Under the pieces are notes generated by a model. The model had not been told where the DNA came from and ran no database searches. It was given only the letters and a program-made list of their open reading frames with translations. Position numbers and translations under genes: made by a program. A stretch of 64,000 bases of DNA from Pseudomonas fluorescens (GTDB lineage: Bacteria > Pseudomonadota > Gammaproteobacteria > Pseudomonadales > Pseudomonadaceae). Below are positions 16,819 through 25,767 of this stretch, piece by piece. The stretch lies in the NCBI RefSeq assembly GCF_002837185.1, contig NZ_KZ478008.1, positions 1-64,000 of the forward strand, in the 5' to 3' direction. Every line of letters begins with the position of its first letter. Positions within the stretch are counted from its first letter, which is position 1.

Positions 16819-17741
16819 TGGCCCTGGCCCGGCGAGGGGTCCGAGGGTTGGGGGGCTTGGCCCTGGTTGGGCGGACTGGCCGCCGGTGCCTGCTCCTGGC
16901 GTCGATGACGCAAGGCAAATTCCGCGACCGCGTCTATATCTTCCTCGGCGATAGCGCCGGCCCCGCGCCAGGCGGCATGCGCCCTGGCGCCGCGCAGCCA
17001 CACGAGGTCGGAGCGCATCCCGTCCACGCCTGCGGCAAAGCAGCGCTGGGTAATCTGCTCCAGGGCACGGTCATCCAGCTCGATACTGTCAAGGCGTGCG
17101 CGCGCCTGGGTGCAGCGTTCGCGCAAAGCGGCTTGCGGCAGCGCCCACTGTTCACAGAACGCGACGGGGTCACTGTCGAAATCCAGGCGACGACGGATGA
17201 TCTGCCCACGCTCGGCCGGCAACGTCTGCCCGCTCAAGGCCACGTTGAAGCCAAAGCGGTCGAGCAGCTGCGGGCGCAGCTCTCCCTCTTCCGGATTCAT
17301 CGTGCCGATCAGCACAAAACGCGCCGCATGCCGATGGGAGATGCCATCCCGTTCGATCAGGTTAGTGCCGCTGGCAGCCACATCAAGCAACAGATCGACT
17401 AAATGATCAGGCAGCAAGTTGACTTCATCAACGTACAACACGCCACCATCGGCTTTGGCCAGCACGCCGGGGGAAAATTGTGCACGGCCCTCGCCGAGCG
17501 CGGCGTCCAAGTCCAGGGTGCCGACCAGGCGTTCCTCGGTCGCGCCCAGGGGCAAGGTGACAAACTGCCCGCTGGCGAGCAGGTCCGCCAGGCCACGGGC
17601 CAGGGTGGACTTGGCCATGCCGCGCGGGCCTTCGATCAGCACACCGCCGATCCTGGGATCGATCGCGTTCAGGCACAGCGCCAGTTTCAGCTCATCGGCA
17701 GCGACCACGGCGGCCAGCGGGAAATGCGCAATATCGGTCAT
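16743..17741 (-). CDS. ChlI-type AAA+ chelatase ATPase; zero-frame product of a chlI/chlD gene
   Basis: 332 residues. The AAA+ core has Walker A GPRGMAKST near residue 40, Walker B VLYVDEVNLL and the sensor region LIGTMNPEEGELRPQLLDRFG, as in magnesium chelatase subunit I. The C-terminus is a Pro/Gln-rich linker ending PAWPKKP. It drives ATP-dependent metal insertion with CobN and a D-type partner. Its ATG shares one base with the cobN stop (TGATG), so it is coupled to cobN. Given its partner, cobalt rather than magnesium is the likely metal. The linker leads into a frameshift site and the VWA domain, so this gene probably makes both a short I-type and a long D-type subunit. Confidence 0.9.
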   Translation of the reverse strand: MTDIAHFPLAAVVAADELKLALCLNAIDPRIGGVLIEGPRGMAKSTLARGLADLLASGQFVTLPLGATEERLVGTLDLDAALGEGRAQFSPGVLAKADGGVLYVDEVNLLPDHLVDLLLDVAASGTNLIERDGISHRHAARFVLIGTMNPEEGELRPQLLDRFGFNVALSGQTLPAERGQIIRRRLDFDSDPVAFCEQWALPQAALRERCTQARARLDSIELDDRALEQITQRCFAAGVDGMRSDLVWLRGARAHAAWRGAGAIAEEDIDAVAEFALRHRRQEQAPAASPPNQGQAPQPSDPSPGQGQWGDMPAPALPTGPRRDVPAWPKKP

Positions 17742-20700
17742 CAACTGTCTTCTTCCATATCCAGCAACAGGTTTTCCAACGCTTCGCGGTAAGCGCCGGG
17801 CGCTTGCCACATGCCGCGCTGCTGGGCTTCGAGCATGCGCTCGGTCATGTCGCGCAGGGCGTCGGGGTTGTGCTGTTGCACAAACGCGCGGGTGTCAGGG
17901 TCGAGCAGGTAGGCGTCGGCGAGCAGCGCGTATTGGTGATCATCGATCAACGCGGTGGTGGCGTCGAAGGCAAACAGGTTGTCCACGGTCGCAGCCATTT
18001 CAAACGCGCCTTTATAGCCGTGACGCTTCACGCCTTCGATCCACTTCGGGTTGGCCGCACGGGAACGCACTACCCGATTCAGCTCTTCCTTCAAGGTGCG
18101 GATTTTCGGCAGGTCCGGCTGGCTGTGATCGCCATGATAGCTGGCGGCTTTGTCGCCGCTCAGGGTTTCCACGGCGGCGAGCATGCCGCCCTGGAATTGA
18201 TAGTAATCATTGGAGTCGAGCACGTCGTGCTCGCGGTTGTCCTGGTTCTGCAGCACCGCCTGCACCTGGCTCAAGCGCTGGGCGAATTGCCCACGGGCAG
18301 CGGTGCCTTCGTCGGCGCCGCCGTAGGCGTAGCCACCCCAATTGAGGTACACCTCGGCCAAGTCCTCGCGGCTTTGCCACAGGCGACCGTCAATCGCACC
18401 CTGCACGCCCGCGCCATAGGCGCCTGGCTTGGCGCCGAAAATGCGCCAACCGGCCTGTTTCGCCGCGGACGCTGCGTCCAGGCCCGACTCAAGCAGCGCT
18501 TGGCGCTCACTGCGCACCTTGGCGGCCAGCGGGTTCATGTCATCCGGCTCGTCCAGGGCCGCCACCGCTTGCACCGCCGCATCGAACAGGCGGATCAGGT
18601 TGGCGAACGCGTCACGAAAGAAGCCGGAGACGCGCAGCGTCACGTCGACACGCGGACGGTCCAACAGGCTGATCGGCAGAATCTCGAAGTCATCCACACG
18701 CTGGCTGCCGGTGGCCCATACCGGGCGCACGCCCATCAGCGCCATGGCCTGGGCGATATCGTCGCCACCAGTGCGCATGGTGGCAGTGCCCCACACCGAC
18801 AGGCCCAACTGGCGCAAATGATCGCCGTGGTCCTGCAGGTGCCGTTCAAGCAGCAGATTGGCCGACTGGAACCCGATGCGCCAGGCCGTGGTGGTCGGCA
18901 GGTTGCGCACATCCACGGTGAAGAAATTGCGCCCCGTGGGCAATACATCCAGGCGCCCGCGACTCGGCGCGCCACTGGCACCGGCCGGCACAAAGCGACC
19001 ACCCAGGGCGTCCAGCAGGCCGCGCATTTCTGCCGGGCCGCAGGCATCCAGGCGCGGCGCCACGACAATGCGCAAGCTTTCGACCACCGCCTTCACCTCT
19101 TCCCAGCCGGCTTCCTCCAACTGCTCCAGCGGCCCCTCCAGCGCCTGCTCGATCAAGCGCATCGCGTAGAGCTCCAGGCGCTCGCGGGTGTCTCCGGCGG
19201 TGCGCCACAGCTGTGCGTCGAGCTTGCGCAACACTTCCGGCTGACGCCCGGTCCACGGCTCTGATAGCGCGCAGTCCAGCGGATCGAAACCCAGCTCGAA
19301 CGCCTTGGCCAACACCCGCAACAGGCTCGATTGCGCGCCACGGCCATCGCCACGGGGAATGCGCAGCAAGGCCAGCAAGGTATCGATACGCAAGCGCCCC
19401 GCTGGCGACTCGCCAAAGATATGCAGGCCGTCGCGGATCTGTGATTCCTTCAAGTCACACAGGTAGGTGTCCAGGCGCGGTAACCAGATGTCGGCATCGG
19501 CCTCGCCGTCCAGCTCCAGTTCCTGATCGATACGGGTTTCGCGCACCAGCTTGAGGATGTCTTTCTGCAATTCCAGCGCGCGTCGCGGGTCGAGCAACTG
19601 CGCTTCGTAATATTCGTCGGCCAGCAATTCCAGGTCGCGTAGCGGGCCGTAGGTTTCGGCGCGGGTCAGGGGCGGCATCAGGTGGTCGATGATCACCGCC
19701 TGGGTACGCCGCTTGGCCTGGGCGCCCTCGCCCGGGTCATTGACGATAAAGGGGTAGATATTCGGCAGCGGCCCGAGCAGCACGTCCGGCCAGCAGTTTT
19801 CCGACAGGCCCACGCCCTTGCCGGGCAGCCATTCGAGATTGCCGTGCTTGCCCACATGAATCAGCGCATGCGCGCCGTAGGTTCGGCGCAGCCAGAAGTA
19901 GAACGCCAGATAGCCGTGGGGCGGCACCAGGTCAGGGTCGTGATACACCGCGCTCTGATCAACCTGATAACCCCGCGCCGGTTGAATACCGACGAAGGTC
20001 TGGTCCAGGCGCAGGCCGGCGATCATCAGGCGGCCGTCGCGGCACATCGGGTCCTGATGCGGTGCGCCCCAACGCGCGAGCACGGCCTGGCGATTGGCTT
20101 CAGGCAGGCGCTGGAACATCGCTTCATAGTCGTCCAGGCCCAGGCTTTGATGGCACGGGCGCAGGTCGAGGCTGTCCAGGTCGTTGGTGACGCCGCCCAG
20201 CAATGCGTGGATCAAGGCGGTGCCGCTGTCCGGCAAGGTGGAAGGCACCGGGTACCCTTCGGCTTGCAACGCGCGCAGGATGTTCAGCGCTGCCGCCGGC
20301 GTATCCAGGCCCACACCATTGCCGATACGGCCGTCGCGGGTTGGATAATTGGCCAGGATCAATGCGACACGCTTGTGCGCATTCGGCAGTCGCGCCAGCT
20401 CGACCCAGCGGCGCGCCAGTTCGGCGACAAAATCCATGCGCTCGGGCGCGGCGCGGTAGCAGACCACGTCCGACTGGCTGCGCTCACTACGCCAGGCCAG
20501 GTCCTTGAAGCTGATCGGCCGGCTGATGATGCGCCCGTCCAGCTCTGGCAAGGCGATATGCATCGCCAGGTCGCGGGGGCCGAGCCCTTGTGCGCTGGCT
20601 TCCCAGCCGGGTTGGTTATCCTGGGCGCAGATCGCCTGAATTACCGGGATATTGCGCCGAAACGGGCGCAGGTGCGGTGCTTCCGGGCTGGATTGGGCAA

Positions 20701-21502
20701 AGCCTGTGGTGTTGAGTATCACCGCGGCTTGCACCTCGTCCAACAGGTCCTCGACCACCGTGAGGCAACCGGGCTCTTTCAAACTGGCCACTGCGATGGG
20801 CAACGGGTTCAGGCCCGCTGCCTGCAAGCGCTGGCAGAACACATCGATAAACCCGGTATTGGCCGCCTGCAAGTGGGAGCGGTAGAACAGCACCGCAGCC
20901 ACGGGGACGTCGGCGCGCCAATCCGCCTGCCAGTCATTGAGGCGGGCATTGGCTCTGTGGGGGTGATAGATCGCCGTACGCGGCAAGGTTTGCGGCTCGG
21001 CCCAGGCATAGTCGCGGCCCAGATGGGCACTGGCCAGACAGTGATAAAAGTCCAGCGCATTGCCCAGGCCACCCTGGCGCAAAAAGTGCCACAGACGCTC
21101 GCGCTGTTCGGCAGCGACGGTGCTCAGGCCGCTGAGTTCCGGGTCCGGACGATCATCCCCCGGCATCAGGATCAGCGTGACGCCGCGCTCGGCCAGTTCC
21201 ACCAGGCGCTCGATGCCGTAGCGCCAATAACCGATGCCGCCATGCAAGGAAATCAGGATGACCTTGGCGTGGCGCAGCACCTCATCGACGTACAGGTCGA
21301 CCGAGGCGTGGTTCTGCACCTGCATCGGGTTGGCCAGGCGCAGGCTGGGGTAATCCTCGGGCAACTGCTGCGCCGCTTCGGCGAGCAGCGCCAGGCTGGA
21401 ATCGCCGCTGCACAGGATCACCAGTTCGGCAGGGGTTTGGCCAAGGTCGGCGATAGTGTCGTCCGCGACGAAACCACCGGGCTGGGTCCTGAGCAGGTGC
21501 AT
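17741..21502 (-). CDS. cobN: Cobaltochelatase subunit CobN
   Basis: 1253 residues, the usual CobN length. This is the large substrate-binding subunit that inserts Co2+ into hydrogenobyrinate a,c-diamide in the aerobic cobalamin pathway; it is cytosolic and works with AAA+ partners. Typical CobN/BchH stretches are seen: LIHVGKHGNLEWLPGKGVGL, YPFIVNDPGEGAQAKRRTQA and DVTLRVSGFFRDAF. It begins two bases after cobW and shares one base with the chlI-type ATPase downstream. No cobS/cobT genes are in the window, which fits the ChlI/D pair as its partners. It belongs to the riboswitch-controlled transcript starting near 22858. Confidence 0.95.
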   Translation of the reverse strand: MHLLRTQPGGFVADDTIADLGQTPAELVILCSGDSSLALLAEAAQQLPEDYPSLRLANPMQVQNHASVDLYVDEVLRHAKVILISLHGGIGYWRYGIERLVELAERGVTLILMPGDDRPDPELSGLSTVAAEQRERLWHFLRQGGLGNALDFYHCLASAHLGRDYAWAEPQTLPRTAIYHPHRANARLNDWQADWRADVPVAAVLFYRSHLQAANTGFIDVFCQRLQAAGLNPLPIAVASLKEPGCLTVVEDLLDEVQAAVILNTTGFAQSSPEAPHLRPFRRNIPVIQAICAQDNQPGWEASAQGLGPRDLAMHIALPELDGRIISRPISFKDLAWRSERSQSDVVCYRAAPERMDFVAELARRWVELARLPNAHKRVALILANYPTRDGRIGNGVGLDTPAAALNILRALQAEGYPVPSTLPDSGTALIHALLGGVTNDLDSLDLRPCHQSLGLDDYEAMFQRLPEANRQAVLARWGAPHQDPMCRDGRLMIAGLRLDQTFVGIQPARGYQVDQSAVYHDPDLVPPHGYLAFYFWLRRTYGAHALIHVGKHGNLEWLPGKGVGLSENCWPDVLLGPLPNIYPFIVNDPGEGAQAKRRTQAVIIDHLMPPLTRAETYGPLRDLELLADEYYEAQLLDPRRALELQKDILKLVRETRIDQELELDGEADADIWLPRLDTYLCDLKESQIRDGLHIFGESPAGRLRIDTLLALLRIPRGDGRGAQSSLLRVLAKAFELGFDPLDCALSEPWTGRQPEVLRKLDAQLWRTAGDTRERLELYAMRLIEQALEGPLEQLEEAGWEEVKAVVESLRIVVAPRLDACGPAEMRGLLDALGGRFVPAGASGAPSRGRLDVLPTGRNFFTVDVRNLPTTTAWRIGFQSANLLLERHLQDHGDHLRQLGLSVWGTATMRTGGDDIAQAMALMGVRPVWATGSQRVDDFEILPISLLDRPRVDVTLRVSGFFRDAFANLIRLFDAAVQAVAALDEPDDMNPLAAKVRSERQALLESGLDAASAAKQAGWRIFGAKPGAYGAGVQGAIDGRLWQSREDLAEVYLNWGGYAYGGADEGTAARGQFAQRLSQVQAVLQNQDNREHDVLDSNDYYQFQGGMLAAVETLSGDKAASYHGDHSQPDLPKIRTLKEELNRVVRSRAANPKWIEGVKRHGYKGAFEMAATVDNLFAFDATTALIDDHQYALLADAYLLDPDTRAFVQQHNPDALRDMTERMLEAQQRGMWQAPGAYREALENLLLDMEEDS

Positions 21503-21504
21503 GG

Positions 21505-22578
21505 TTAAACGCTGAGGGCAGCGCGCAGTTGCGCTTCGAGGCCGGCGGCATCCAGTTCCTGGCCGATCAGCACCAGGCGCGTGGTGCGTGCTTCTTCCAA
21601 GCCCCAGGCCCGGTCAAAGTGCTTGTCGAAGCGCGTGCCCACGCCCTGGATCAGCAGGCGCATCGGCTTGTTCGGGATCGCAGCGAAACCTTTGACGCGC
21701 AGGATGCCGTGCTGCACCACCAGTTGGGTCAGGGCGTCGAGCAACAGGGCTTCGTCGGCTTGAGGCAGGTCGATTGAGATCGAGTCGAAGGCGTCGTGAT
21801 CGTGGTCGTGATTAAGGGGGTCCTCACCGTCGTGGTGATGATCATGATGGCTGTGGCGAGCATCAATGTGCTCCTCCGAGCCCGCACCCAGGCCAATCAG
21901 CACGTCCAACGGCAGGCGACCGCTGCTGGCTTCGATGATCTTCACCGCCGGCGGCAGCTCTTCAGCGACTTCCAGGCGCACGCGGGCCAGGTCTTCGGCG
22001 CTGATCAGGTCGGATTTGTTGAGGATCACCAGGTCGGCGCTGGCCAATTGGTCGGCGAACAATTCGTGCAAAGGCGACTCGTGGTCCAGGTTCGGGTCGA
22101 GTTTGCGCTGGGCATCGACTTGATCCGGAAACGCGGCGAAGGTGCCGGCAGCCACGGCCGGGCTGTCGACCACGGTAATCACCGCGTCCACGGTGCACGC
22201 ATTGCGGATTTCCGGCCATTGGAAGGCCTGGACCAATGGCTTGGGCAAGGCCAGGCCCGAGGTTTCGATGAGAATGTGGTCAAGGTCGCCGCGTCGGGCC
22301 ACCAGTTCGCGCATCACCGGGAAGAACTCTTCCTGAACGGTGCAGCACAGGCAACCGTTGGCCAGTTCGTACACGCGGCCATTGGCTTCTTCCTCGGTGC
22401 AACCGATGGAACACTGCTTGAGGATTTCACCGTCAATGCCCAGCTCGCCAAACTCGTTGACGATCACGGCAATGCGACGGCCCTGGGCGTTGTCGAGCAT
22501 ATGACGCAGCAACGTAGTCTTGCCCGAGCCGAGAAAGCCGGTAACGATGGTGACGGGGAGTTTGGCCAGTGTTTTCAT
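21505..22578 (-). CDS. cobW: Cobalamin biosynthesis GTPase/metallochaperone CobW
   Basis: 357 residues of the COG0523 G3E GTPase family. Walker A GFLGSGKTTLL is near the N-terminus, followed by the metal-binding GCLCC motif, NKSDL for guanine recognition, and a His/Asp-rich segment (HSHHDHHHDGEDPLNHDHDH). CobW is thought to deliver Co2+ to CobN. It is the first gene of the minus-strand cobalamin operon, behind a riboswitch leader of about 280 bases, and is followed after two bases by cobN. Other COG0523 members serve zinc or nitrile hydratase; context settles CobW. Confidence 0.94.
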   Translation of the reverse strand: MKTLAKLPVTIVTGFLGSGKTTLLRHMLDNAQGRRIAVIVNEFGELGIDGEILKQCSIGCTEEEANGRVYELANGCLCCTVQEEFFPVMRELVARRGDLDHILIETSGLALPKPLVQAFQWPEIRNACTVDAVITVVDSPAVAAGTFAAFPDQVDAQRKLDPNLDHESPLHELFADQLASADLVILNKSDLISAEDLARVRLEVAEELPPAVKIIEASSGRLPLDVLIGLGAGSEEHIDARHSHHDHHHDGEDPLNHDHDHDAFDSISIDLPQADEALLLDALTQLVVQHGILRVKGFAAIPNKPMRLLIQGVGTRFDKHFDRAWGLEEARTTRLVLIGQELDAAGLEAQLRAALSV

Positions 22579-22684
22579 CGGATGCCCTTTGGGGCGGGCA
22601 TACGGGACGACAGGCCCTGCGGCGGCGCGCAGCAGCGGGTTTCGTCACCGGATCACCCCGCCCGGTTGAATTGAAAAATCGATT

Positions 22685-22857
22685 GCGAGGCAGGTCTCCT
22701 GGCTTGGGGCTTGCGGGTCTTGCGACCGGCGCCGGCTGCGCCTTCCCGCCGTATCGGCAGTGGCATTGCAGTCAGGTGAACCCTTCACAGTTGCGGGGGC
22801 AGCCGCGGCTTGTACCGCGTTCCCTTCTTAGCTTCGGCCGCAGCCGAAGAACCTCGA
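22685..22857 (-). ncRNA. Cobalamin (adenosylcobalamin) riboswitch, cobW operon
   Basis: Reading the minus strand, the B12-box core GGCTGCCCCCGCAACTGTGA is followed at the 3' side by the conserved GCCAGGAGACC, with AGAAGGGAACGCGG before the core. Order and spacing fit the AdoCbl riboswitch class. It lies in the cobW 5' leader, 106 bases before the ATG. B12 binding would lower expression of cobW, cobN and the chelatase ATPase, probably through blocked translation or termination; no strong T-tailed terminator was found between 22680 and 22580. Confidence 0.93.
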
Positions 22858-22864
22858 GCAGGCA

Positions 22865-22893
22865 AGGCTACGCAGTGCGCGGTCTGCGGTCAA
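22865..22893 (-). promoter_or_regulatory. Sigma70-type promoter of the cobW operon
   Basis: On the minus strand TTGACC (22893-22888), a 17-base spacer, then TAGCCT (22870-22865). Transcription would begin near 22858, just at the 5' edge of the riboswitch, which supports the call. It lies directly behind the stop of the protease gene (22918). Confidence 0.65.
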
Positions 22894-22917
22894 TGTCCCG
22901 TAGCCGCGATGAAAGGT

Positions 22918-24354
22918 TCAGGCGTAGTGATAGCTGACAGGTACATCGCCAACAATATCGGTATGCAGTATTTGCCCCTGGCTCTCGAGGTACAGGTCAA
23001 TCTCGCCATTGCCGGTCAAGTCGAGTACGACCCACGACTCGTTCGTGTGCGGATCGTAGCCCACGCCCACCTCGCCTGCCCGCCCGGTGAACTGGCTGAC
23101 GAATGTCAGCGAACGGATGTCATGTTTGCGCAACAGCGCGCCAATATCGATTTTGTCCTGACCACTGACAAAGTCGGTCACCTGGTCCGGGGCGTACAAC
23201 GTCGAATCACCGGCATTGTCGTATACAAACGTATCGCTGCCCGCACCGCCGCGCATGCGGTCCGCCCCGGCGCCGCCTTTGAGGCGGTTGTCGGCGTCAT
23301 TTCCGATCAGCACGTCATTGCCCGAACCACCGATGGCGTTTTCCAGGACAACGCCCTTGGCGATGGACACATTGCCCTTCATTCCCCCTACGTCGCAGAA
23401 GGATTCGGCACGCAAGTTGATCACCTGGTCCTGATGATATCCGGAGAAGTCCAACGTATCGTTGCCACCCCCATCCCAGACGCAAAAGACAGCACGGTTG
23501 CGCGATGAACTCAAGGACAGGTCGTCTCGCTGGGTATTGGAGTTGAACCCGTAGGTGGTATCGGTGTTACGGGTCTGGTGATTGGCACCATAGACCCGCT
23601 GAGACCAGGCAATGTCAGCCATCAACGGCGACGAGGCATGTTGGCCCTTGAAGTCCTGACCGGTATTGCTCGGCGCAAAATAACTCATGACGGAGTGGCC
23701 CCGACTGTCTTGTGCGTAGGCGGCGTGGTCTGCATAGTTGGAAGGCCCCCACGACGCATCATAATTGCCCGTATGCGCGGCGCCCAATGTGTGTCCGATC
23801 TCGTGAGTGAGCGTTTGGCGCGCGAAGCTGTTGACTGCCGGCGCGCGGTTATCCGAATAGTCGGGGTTAACCCGTACCCGTCCTTGATAACTCGAGAACA
23901 AGCCATCCGCCACCGGTGGCTGCTGGTTGTCACTGTTGACGAACCGCAGCCGCGCTTCAGCGTCAACAGCATCTTCTTCAAACTTGATATTCGCCACATC
24001 CGCCCAGGATTGCATTGAACGTCTGGCCTGTGCTTTTTGTGTTTCGTTAAACTTGCTTTCCTGTGATGCAACTTCACTAAACGTATAACCGACCCGCACG
24101 ACGCCATCGCGATTGCTGTCTGTCAACCGACGCCCCCTCCTGTCAATGTTGCGCGCCATCGCCTCCGTAGACCACGAGGGTTTACCGGAGCCTGCGCGAT
24201 AGTAGGGATCGTCGACACGCAAGGATTTGTCCCAAAGCGCGGGGGTGTTGGCGCCTGGACGCTGTTGGTCGCCGGGTGCGCAGCCGTGTTGCAGCTGATG
24301 ACTATATTCGGACACATTACCCGGATTGAAAACACGTCGAGATACATACGTCAT
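22918..24354 (-). CDS. Serralysin-type secreted metalloprotease (M10, RTX repeats)
   Basis: 478 residues, like AprA/serralysin. The catalytic zinc motif H184-E-x2-H188-x5-H194 (HEIGHTLGAAHTG) and a Met-turn (SVMSYF) define the M10B family. RTX nonapeptides follow (GGSGNDVLIGNDADNRLKGG, then GAGADRMRGGAGSDTF), binding Ca2+, then the serralysin C-terminal beta domain. No N-terminal signal is present, as expected for type I secretion, but no ABC exporter, MFP, TolC-like or inhibitor gene is adjacent. It ends SYHYA rather than the hydrophobic DFIV/DFVV-like ending I remember for AprA. Start at 24354 with GGAGG seven bases upstream. It is probably an orphan paralogue using an exporter elsewhere. 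Confidence 0.9.
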   Translation of the reverse strand: MTYVSRRVFNPGNVSEYSHQLQHGCAPGDQQRPGANTPALWDKSLRVDDPYYRAGSGKPSWSTEAMARNIDRRGRRLTDSNRDGVVRVGYTFSEVASQESKFNETQKAQARRSMQSWADVANIKFEEDAVDAEARLRFVNSDNQQPPVADGLFSSYQGRVRVNPDYSDNRAPAVNSFARQTLTHEIGHTLGAAHTGNYDASWGPSNYADHAAYAQDSRGHSVMSYFAPSNTGQDFKGQHASSPLMADIAWSQRVYGANHQTRNTDTTYGFNSNTQRDDLSLSSSRNRAVFCVWDGGGNDTLDFSGYHQDQVINLRAESFCDVGGMKGNVSIAKGVVLENAIGGSGNDVLIGNDADNRLKGGAGADRMRGGAGSDTFVYDNAGDSTLYAPDQVTDFVSGQDKIDIGALLRKHDIRSLTFVSQFTGRAGEVGVGYDPHTNESWVVLDLTGNGEIDLYLESQGQILHTDIVGDVPVSYHYA

Positions 24355-24550
24355 AAATAAGCCTCCTACCCCTAATGACACTTCAACTTCCAGGGGCCAC
24401 CTTCCAACACGCGACAATAAAAATAAAGCATGAGCACGCCCTTAACCAATTAAGGATATTGCCTATTGGTTGCCCAGCAGCACTGAGCGCTGCGCCAACC
24501 TGTGCCTCAATTGACGCCCAGGTCTGGCCCGTGTTTTCCTATGCATCTTG

Positions 24551-24750
24551 TTTCGGGTGCCCTTCACAGGGTGAAACGGGAAACCGGTGACCCATGCCTT
24601 GATTGATCAGAGGCATGAACAGTCCGGTGCTGCCCCCGCAACGGTAAGCGAGCGAAGCGTCAAATCCACTGTGCCTGTGCATGGGAAGGAGACGCTTGTC
24701 AGGCCGACTCTTTCCAGAGCCGTCCCCTCGCAAGCCCGGAGACCGGCCCG
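24551..24750 (+). ncRNA. Cobalamin riboswitch upstream of cbtB
   Basis: Plus-strand order: GGGTGCCCTTC, then AACGGGAAACCGGTGA, the B12 box GTGCTGCCCCCGCAACGGTA, and CAAGCCCGGAGACC at the 3' side. All conserved AdoCbl elements are in place. The cbtB start is 113 bases further. A TTGACG at 24511-24516 could be a -35, but I see no good -10 at the right spacing. It should repress cbtB-cbtA-cobE-cobM when B12 is plentiful. Bases 24355-24550 before it hold only the protease promoter region, with no gene seen. Confidence 0.93.
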
Positions 24751-24862
24751 AAAAATTCAGATAACAAACCCGCGGTGGGCGGGCGCTGTTCAGAATCCTG
24801 CGTGCCCGGCTCGCGGGGTTCTCATGCGCTCGTTTCACTCAAGACACCTGAAGGGACGCGCC

Positions 24863-25051
24863 ATGTCGATCACCAGCAGTACCTCGCACACCGCCAGCAG
24901 CACCTCTACCCTGAGCCAACGCCTGAGCGCCGCCATCGGCGCGTCGATCCTCGGCGCGTGCCTGGTGTACTTCGCCGGTTTCTCGCATATCGAGGCGGTG
25001 CACAACGCCGCCCATGATACCCGGCACAGCGCCGCGTTCCCGTGCCACTGA
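24863..25051 (+). CDS. cbtB: Cobalt transporter subunit CbtB
   Basis: 62 residues with one membrane segment (LSAAIGASILGACLVYFAGF) and the characteristic His-rich tail HNAAHDTRHSAAFPCH that binds cobalt. CbtB pairs with CbtA, found in B12-regulated cobalt uptake systems. GAAGGGA precedes the ATG at 24863. It is directly behind a cobalamin riboswitch and 11 bases before cbtA. Confidence 0.93.
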   Translation: MSITSSTSHTASSTSTLSQRLSAAIGASILGACLVYFAGFSHIEAVHNAAHDTRHSAAFPCH

Positions 25052-25062
25052 GGCCTGCCGAG

Positions 25063-25767
25063 ATGATCAAGCGTATCGCGCAAACTGCGGGCTTCACCGG
25101 CCTTCTGGCTGCCCTGTTGCTGACGCTGCTGCAAAGCTTGTGGGTCGCTCCACTGATTTTGCAGGCGGAAACCTTCGAAAAGGCCCCATCGGCCACCGAA
25201 GTCACCCATGAGCACACCGCAGGCGCGCCTGCACACACCCATGACGCCCAGGCCTGGGAGCCGCAGGACGGCTGGCAACGCGTGCTGTCCACCACCGGCG
25301 GCAACCTGGTGGTAGCGGTCGGGTTTGCGCTGATGCTGGCCGGGCTCTACACGTTGCGTGCCCCCACTCGCACCGCCCAAGGCTTGCTGTGGGGGCTGGC
25401 CGGTTACGCGACCTTTGTGCTCGCCCCCACCTTGGGCCTGCCACCGGAGTTGCCGGGTACCGCCGCCGCAGACCTGGCACAGCGCCAGATCTGGTGGGTC
25501 GGCACCGCCGCCTCGACGGCTGCAGCAATTGCGTTGCTGGTGTTCGGGCGCAACGGGTGGCTGAAAGTACTGGGTGTGGCAATTCTTGTGGTGCCCCACG
25601 TGATCGGCGCACCGCAACCCGAGGTGCATTCGATGCTGGCACCGCAAGCCCTGGAAGCGCAGTTCAAGATCGCTTCGCAGTTGACCAACGTTGCGTTCTG
25701 GCTGGCCCTGGGCTTGATCAGCGCCTGGCTGTTCCGCCGGCACCGCGACGGCTCATACCCGGCATGA
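25063..25767 (+). CDS. cbtA: Cobalt transporter subunit CbtA
   Basis: 234 residues with about five membrane segments and a His-rich extracytoplasmic loop (VTHEHTAGAPAHTHDAQAWE) that probably captures Co2+. The last helix ends FRRHRDG. CbtA forms the predicted permease of the CbtAB cobalt importer. It starts at 25063, 11 bases behind cbtB, and its stop overlaps the cobE start by four bases (ATGA), so cobalt uptake and corrin synthesis are coupled. Confidence 0.93.
   Translation: MIKRIAQTAGFTGLLAALLLTLLQSLWVAPLILQAETFEKAPSATEVTHEHTAGAPAHTHDAQAWEPQDGWQRVLSTTGGNLVVAVGFALMLAGLYTLRAPTRTAQGLLWGLAGYATFVLAPTLGLPPELPGTAAADLAQRQIWWVGTAASTAAAIALLVFGRNGWLKVLGVAILVVPHVIGAPQPEVHSMLAPQALEAQFKIASQLTNVAFWLALGLISAWLFRRHRDGSYPA

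Noticed and set aside
16087..17741. Reading the ATPase/VWA split as a disabling frameshift mutation
   Set aside because: The phase-correct A AAA AAG, six-base spacer and 10-bp stem, together with intact domains on both sides, fit programmed frameshifting better than decay.
19682..21508. Open frame of 608 codons on the plus strand opposite cobN
   Set aside because: It mirrors the G+C codon pattern of cobN on the other strand, has no ribosome site, and no protein family is recognisable, whereas cobN is complete and conserved.
22918..24354. Protease as part of a complete type I secretion cluster
   Set aside because: Neither flank encodes an ABC exporter, membrane fusion protein or outer membrane channel; both flanks are cobalamin genes.
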